From: Actinomycetes bacterium
GTDB lineage: Bacteria > Actinomycetota > Actinomycetes > S36-B12
Direction: 5' to 3'
DNA length: 6,505 nt
Assembly (NCBI GenBank): GCA_030425745.1
Contig: JAUHZW010000120.1
Location: forward strand, 1-6,505
Position numbers and translations under genes: made by a program. Within the stretch, counting starts at the first letter, position 1, and each line of letters begins with the position of its first letter. The notes below the pieces were generated by a model. The model worked only from the letters and a program-made list of their open reading frames with translations, had not been told where the DNA came from and did not search any database. Shown in pieces: positions 5,253-6,505 of the stretch.

Positions 5253-5828
5253 GTGACTGAGAGCAGCGCACCCGCTGACGGCAGCGAAGCCCCCGGCGAG
5301 GAGACCGCTGACACCGGCGTCGACCCGCTGGTGCGGCGCCGATGCCTCGTCACGCTCGCCCTGGTCGCCCTCGGTGCTGTGGTGCTCGATCAGGTGGTCA
5401 AGTACTGGGTCGTGACGGCCATCCGGCCCAGGATCGAGTCCGGCGAGGGCCCCATCGTGCTGCTCGGCGGCCTGCTGAAGTTCACCTACGTGGAGAACAC
5501 TGGTGCCGCGTTCTCCATCGGCGTGGGCTACACCTGGATCTTCTCCATCGTCGCCGTCGTGGTCGCCGCTGTCATCCTCCGCACATCGCGCCGGTTGGGC
5601 AGCATCGCCTGGGCGGTCGCGCTCGGCGGCCTGCTCGGTGGACTGCTCGGCAACCTGATCGACCGGCTGATCCGACCCCCGAGCCCCGGCCTGGGCTACG
5701 TCGTCGACTTCATCCAGCTTCCGAACTTCGCCGTGTTCAACGTGGCTGACATGTTCATCACCTGCTCCGCCGCGTTCATGGTCCTGCTGGCGCTGCGGGG
5801 CGTCGACGTCAGCGGGGGCCGTTCGTGA
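5253..5828 (+). CDS. lspA: Lipoprotein signal peptidase (signal peptidase II)
   Basis: LspA is the membrane aspartyl protease that removes the signal peptide from prolipoproteins after Lgt has added diacylglycerol to the lipobox cysteine. The 191 residues show a hydrophilic acidic N-terminus (1-30), four membrane helices (about 31-55, 92-110, 117-135, 167-183), DQVVK at 46-50, VENTGAAFSIG at 80-90, GNLIDR at 133-138, VVDF at 150-153 and FNVAD at 162-166. By alignment with the family, D152 and D166 are the catalytic pair, and N134, D137, R138 and N163 are the conserved supporting residues; all are present, so the enzyme should be active. The GTG at 5253 is preferred because of the TAGGGT box 6 bases upstream; starting at GTG 5331 (V27) would give about 165 residues, the usual bacterial length, but actinobacterial LspA often carries such an N-terminal extension. 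The downstream gene overlaps its stop codon. Confidence 0.96.
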   Translation: MTESSAPADGSEAPGEETADTGVDPLVRRRCLVTLALVALGAVVLDQVVKYWVVTAIRPRIESGEGPIVLLGGLLKFTYVENTGAAFSIGVGYTWIFSIVAVVVAAVILRTSRRLGSIAWAVALGGLLGGLLGNLIDRLIRPPSPGLGYVVDFIQLPNFAVFNVADMFITCSAAFMVLLALRGVDVSGGRS

Positions 5829-6505
5829 GGACCTTCCCGGTCCCGGACGGCCTCGAGGGGGAGCGTCTCGACGTCGCCCTGACCCGGATGCTTGGCCTGT
5901 CGCGTGCTCGCGCGGCGGATCTCATCGCCGACGGTGCGGTGCTCGTCGAGGGGCGCCCCGCGGCGAAGTCCGAGCGAGTCCTGGCCGGGTCCACGATCTC
6001 GGTGGACCTCCGCGAGCCCGAGGCCGGTCCGGTGATCGTGGCCGAACCGGTGCCGGGCATGCGCGTGCTCTATGACGACGATGACGTTGTGGTCGTCGAC
6101 AAGCCGGTCGGTGTCGCCGCTCATCCGAGCCCGGGCTGGACCGGCCCGACGGTGGTCGGCGGGCTCGCTGCTGCGGGCTATCGGATCAGCACCTCTGGGG
6201 CGGCCGAACGGCAGGGCATCGTGCATCGGCTGGACGTCGGGACGTCCGGTGTCATGGCTGTGGCGAAGAGCGAGGACGCCTACACGAGTCTGAAGCGGCA
6301 GTTCAAGGATCGGACCGTCGACAAGGTCTATCAGGCGGTCGTGCAGGGGCACTGTGATCCCTTGAGCGGCACCGTCGACGCGCCCATCGGTCGGCACCCC
6401 CAGCATGACTACCGGTGGGCCGTGGTGAGCGACGGAAAGCCGTCCGTCACCCACTACGACACCCTCGAGGCGTTCCCGCACGCGTCCCTGCTGGAGGTCC
6501 ATCTC
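5825..6505 (+). CDS. RluA/RluD-family pseudouridine synthase (5' part, runs off window)
   Basis: This gene encodes an enzyme that isomerises uridine to pseudouridine in RNA, most likely 23S rRNA as for RluD. The first 227 residues are in the window and the frame is still open at its end. Residues about 13-60 are an S4 RNA-binding domain (GERLDVALTRMLGLSRARA, then DGAVLVEGRPAAKSERV). The catalytic domain follows, with YDDDDVVVVDKPVGVAAHPSPG (83-104, motif I region) and HRLDVGTSGVMAVAKS (134-149), where D137 is the expected catalytic aspartate; KVYQAVVQG (167-175) is the usual next strand. The S4-plus-synthase layout and the place after lspA fit the RluD-like gene of actinobacteria, but the exact target uridines cannot be told from sequence. 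GTG 5825 overlaps the lspA TGA as GTGA, and GGGGG (5814-5818) lies 6 bases upstream, pointing to translational coupling with lspA. About 80-90 C-terminal residues are missing. Confidence 0.93.
   Translation, partial: MRTFPVPDGLEGERLDVALTRMLGLSRARAADLIADGAVLVEGRPAAKSERVLAGSTISVDLREPEAGPVIVAEPVPGMRVLYDDDDVVVVDKPVGVAAHPSPGWTGPTVVGGLAAAGYRISTSGAAERQGIVHRLDVGTSGVMAVAKSEDAYTSLKRQFKDRTVDKVYQAVVQGHCDPLSGTVDAPIGRHPQHDYRWAVVSDGKPSVTHYDTLEAFPHASLLEVHL

Noticed and set aside
5696..6502. 268-codon minus-strand open frame opposite the lspA end and the synthase
   Set aside because: Shadow frame of two well-recognised + strand proteins; its composition is arbitrary and no domain is visible.

Overview
The window is a high-GC, gene-dense piece of chromosome from an actinobacterium. 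The gene content and order (sepF, yggT, divIVA, ileS, a lysine-rich TraR/DksA zinc-finger gene, lspA, an RluA/RluD-family gene) match the segment that follows the division cluster in Streptomyces and relatives. GTG starts, G/C-ending codons and a Streptomyces-like IleRS agree with this. Genus cannot be fixed from the window. No mobile element, CRISPR array, tRNA or rRNA is visible, and no stretch longer than 200 bases lacks a gene.

Left part (1-1062, + strand): the 3' end of sepF (FtsZ-binding division protein), a small YggT-family membrane protein, and a short DivIVA/Wag31-type polar coiled-coil protein. They are closely spaced and probably form one division and polar-growth operon. Middle (1098-4226, - strand): a complete 1042-residue isoleucyl-tRNA synthetase, convergent with divIVA across a 35-base gap holding a GC hairpin. 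Its class I signature is GTHH (GxHH) instead of HxGH, the form reported for mupirocin-hyper-resistant type 2 IleRS. Bases 4227-4421 are a divergent promoter region with a perfect 8-bp inverted repeat and -10-like boxes on both strands.

Right part (4422-6505, + strand): a 265-residue protein with a histone-H1/HupB-like KKAAPAKK tail encoded by a 30-bp tandem array, fused to a DksA-type coiled coil and C4 zinc finger; then lspA (signal peptidase II), possibly leaderless; then, overlapping by 4 bases, the 5' part of an RluA/RluD-type rRNA pseudouridine synthase that runs off the window.

The points most worth a second look are the swapped IleRS signature motif, the recently amplified basic repeat on a DksA-like RNA-polymerase-type domain, and the inverted orientation of ileS inside an otherwise collinear cluster. 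I did not find a convincing new multi-gene system; this is mainly housekeeping DNA with some unusual details.
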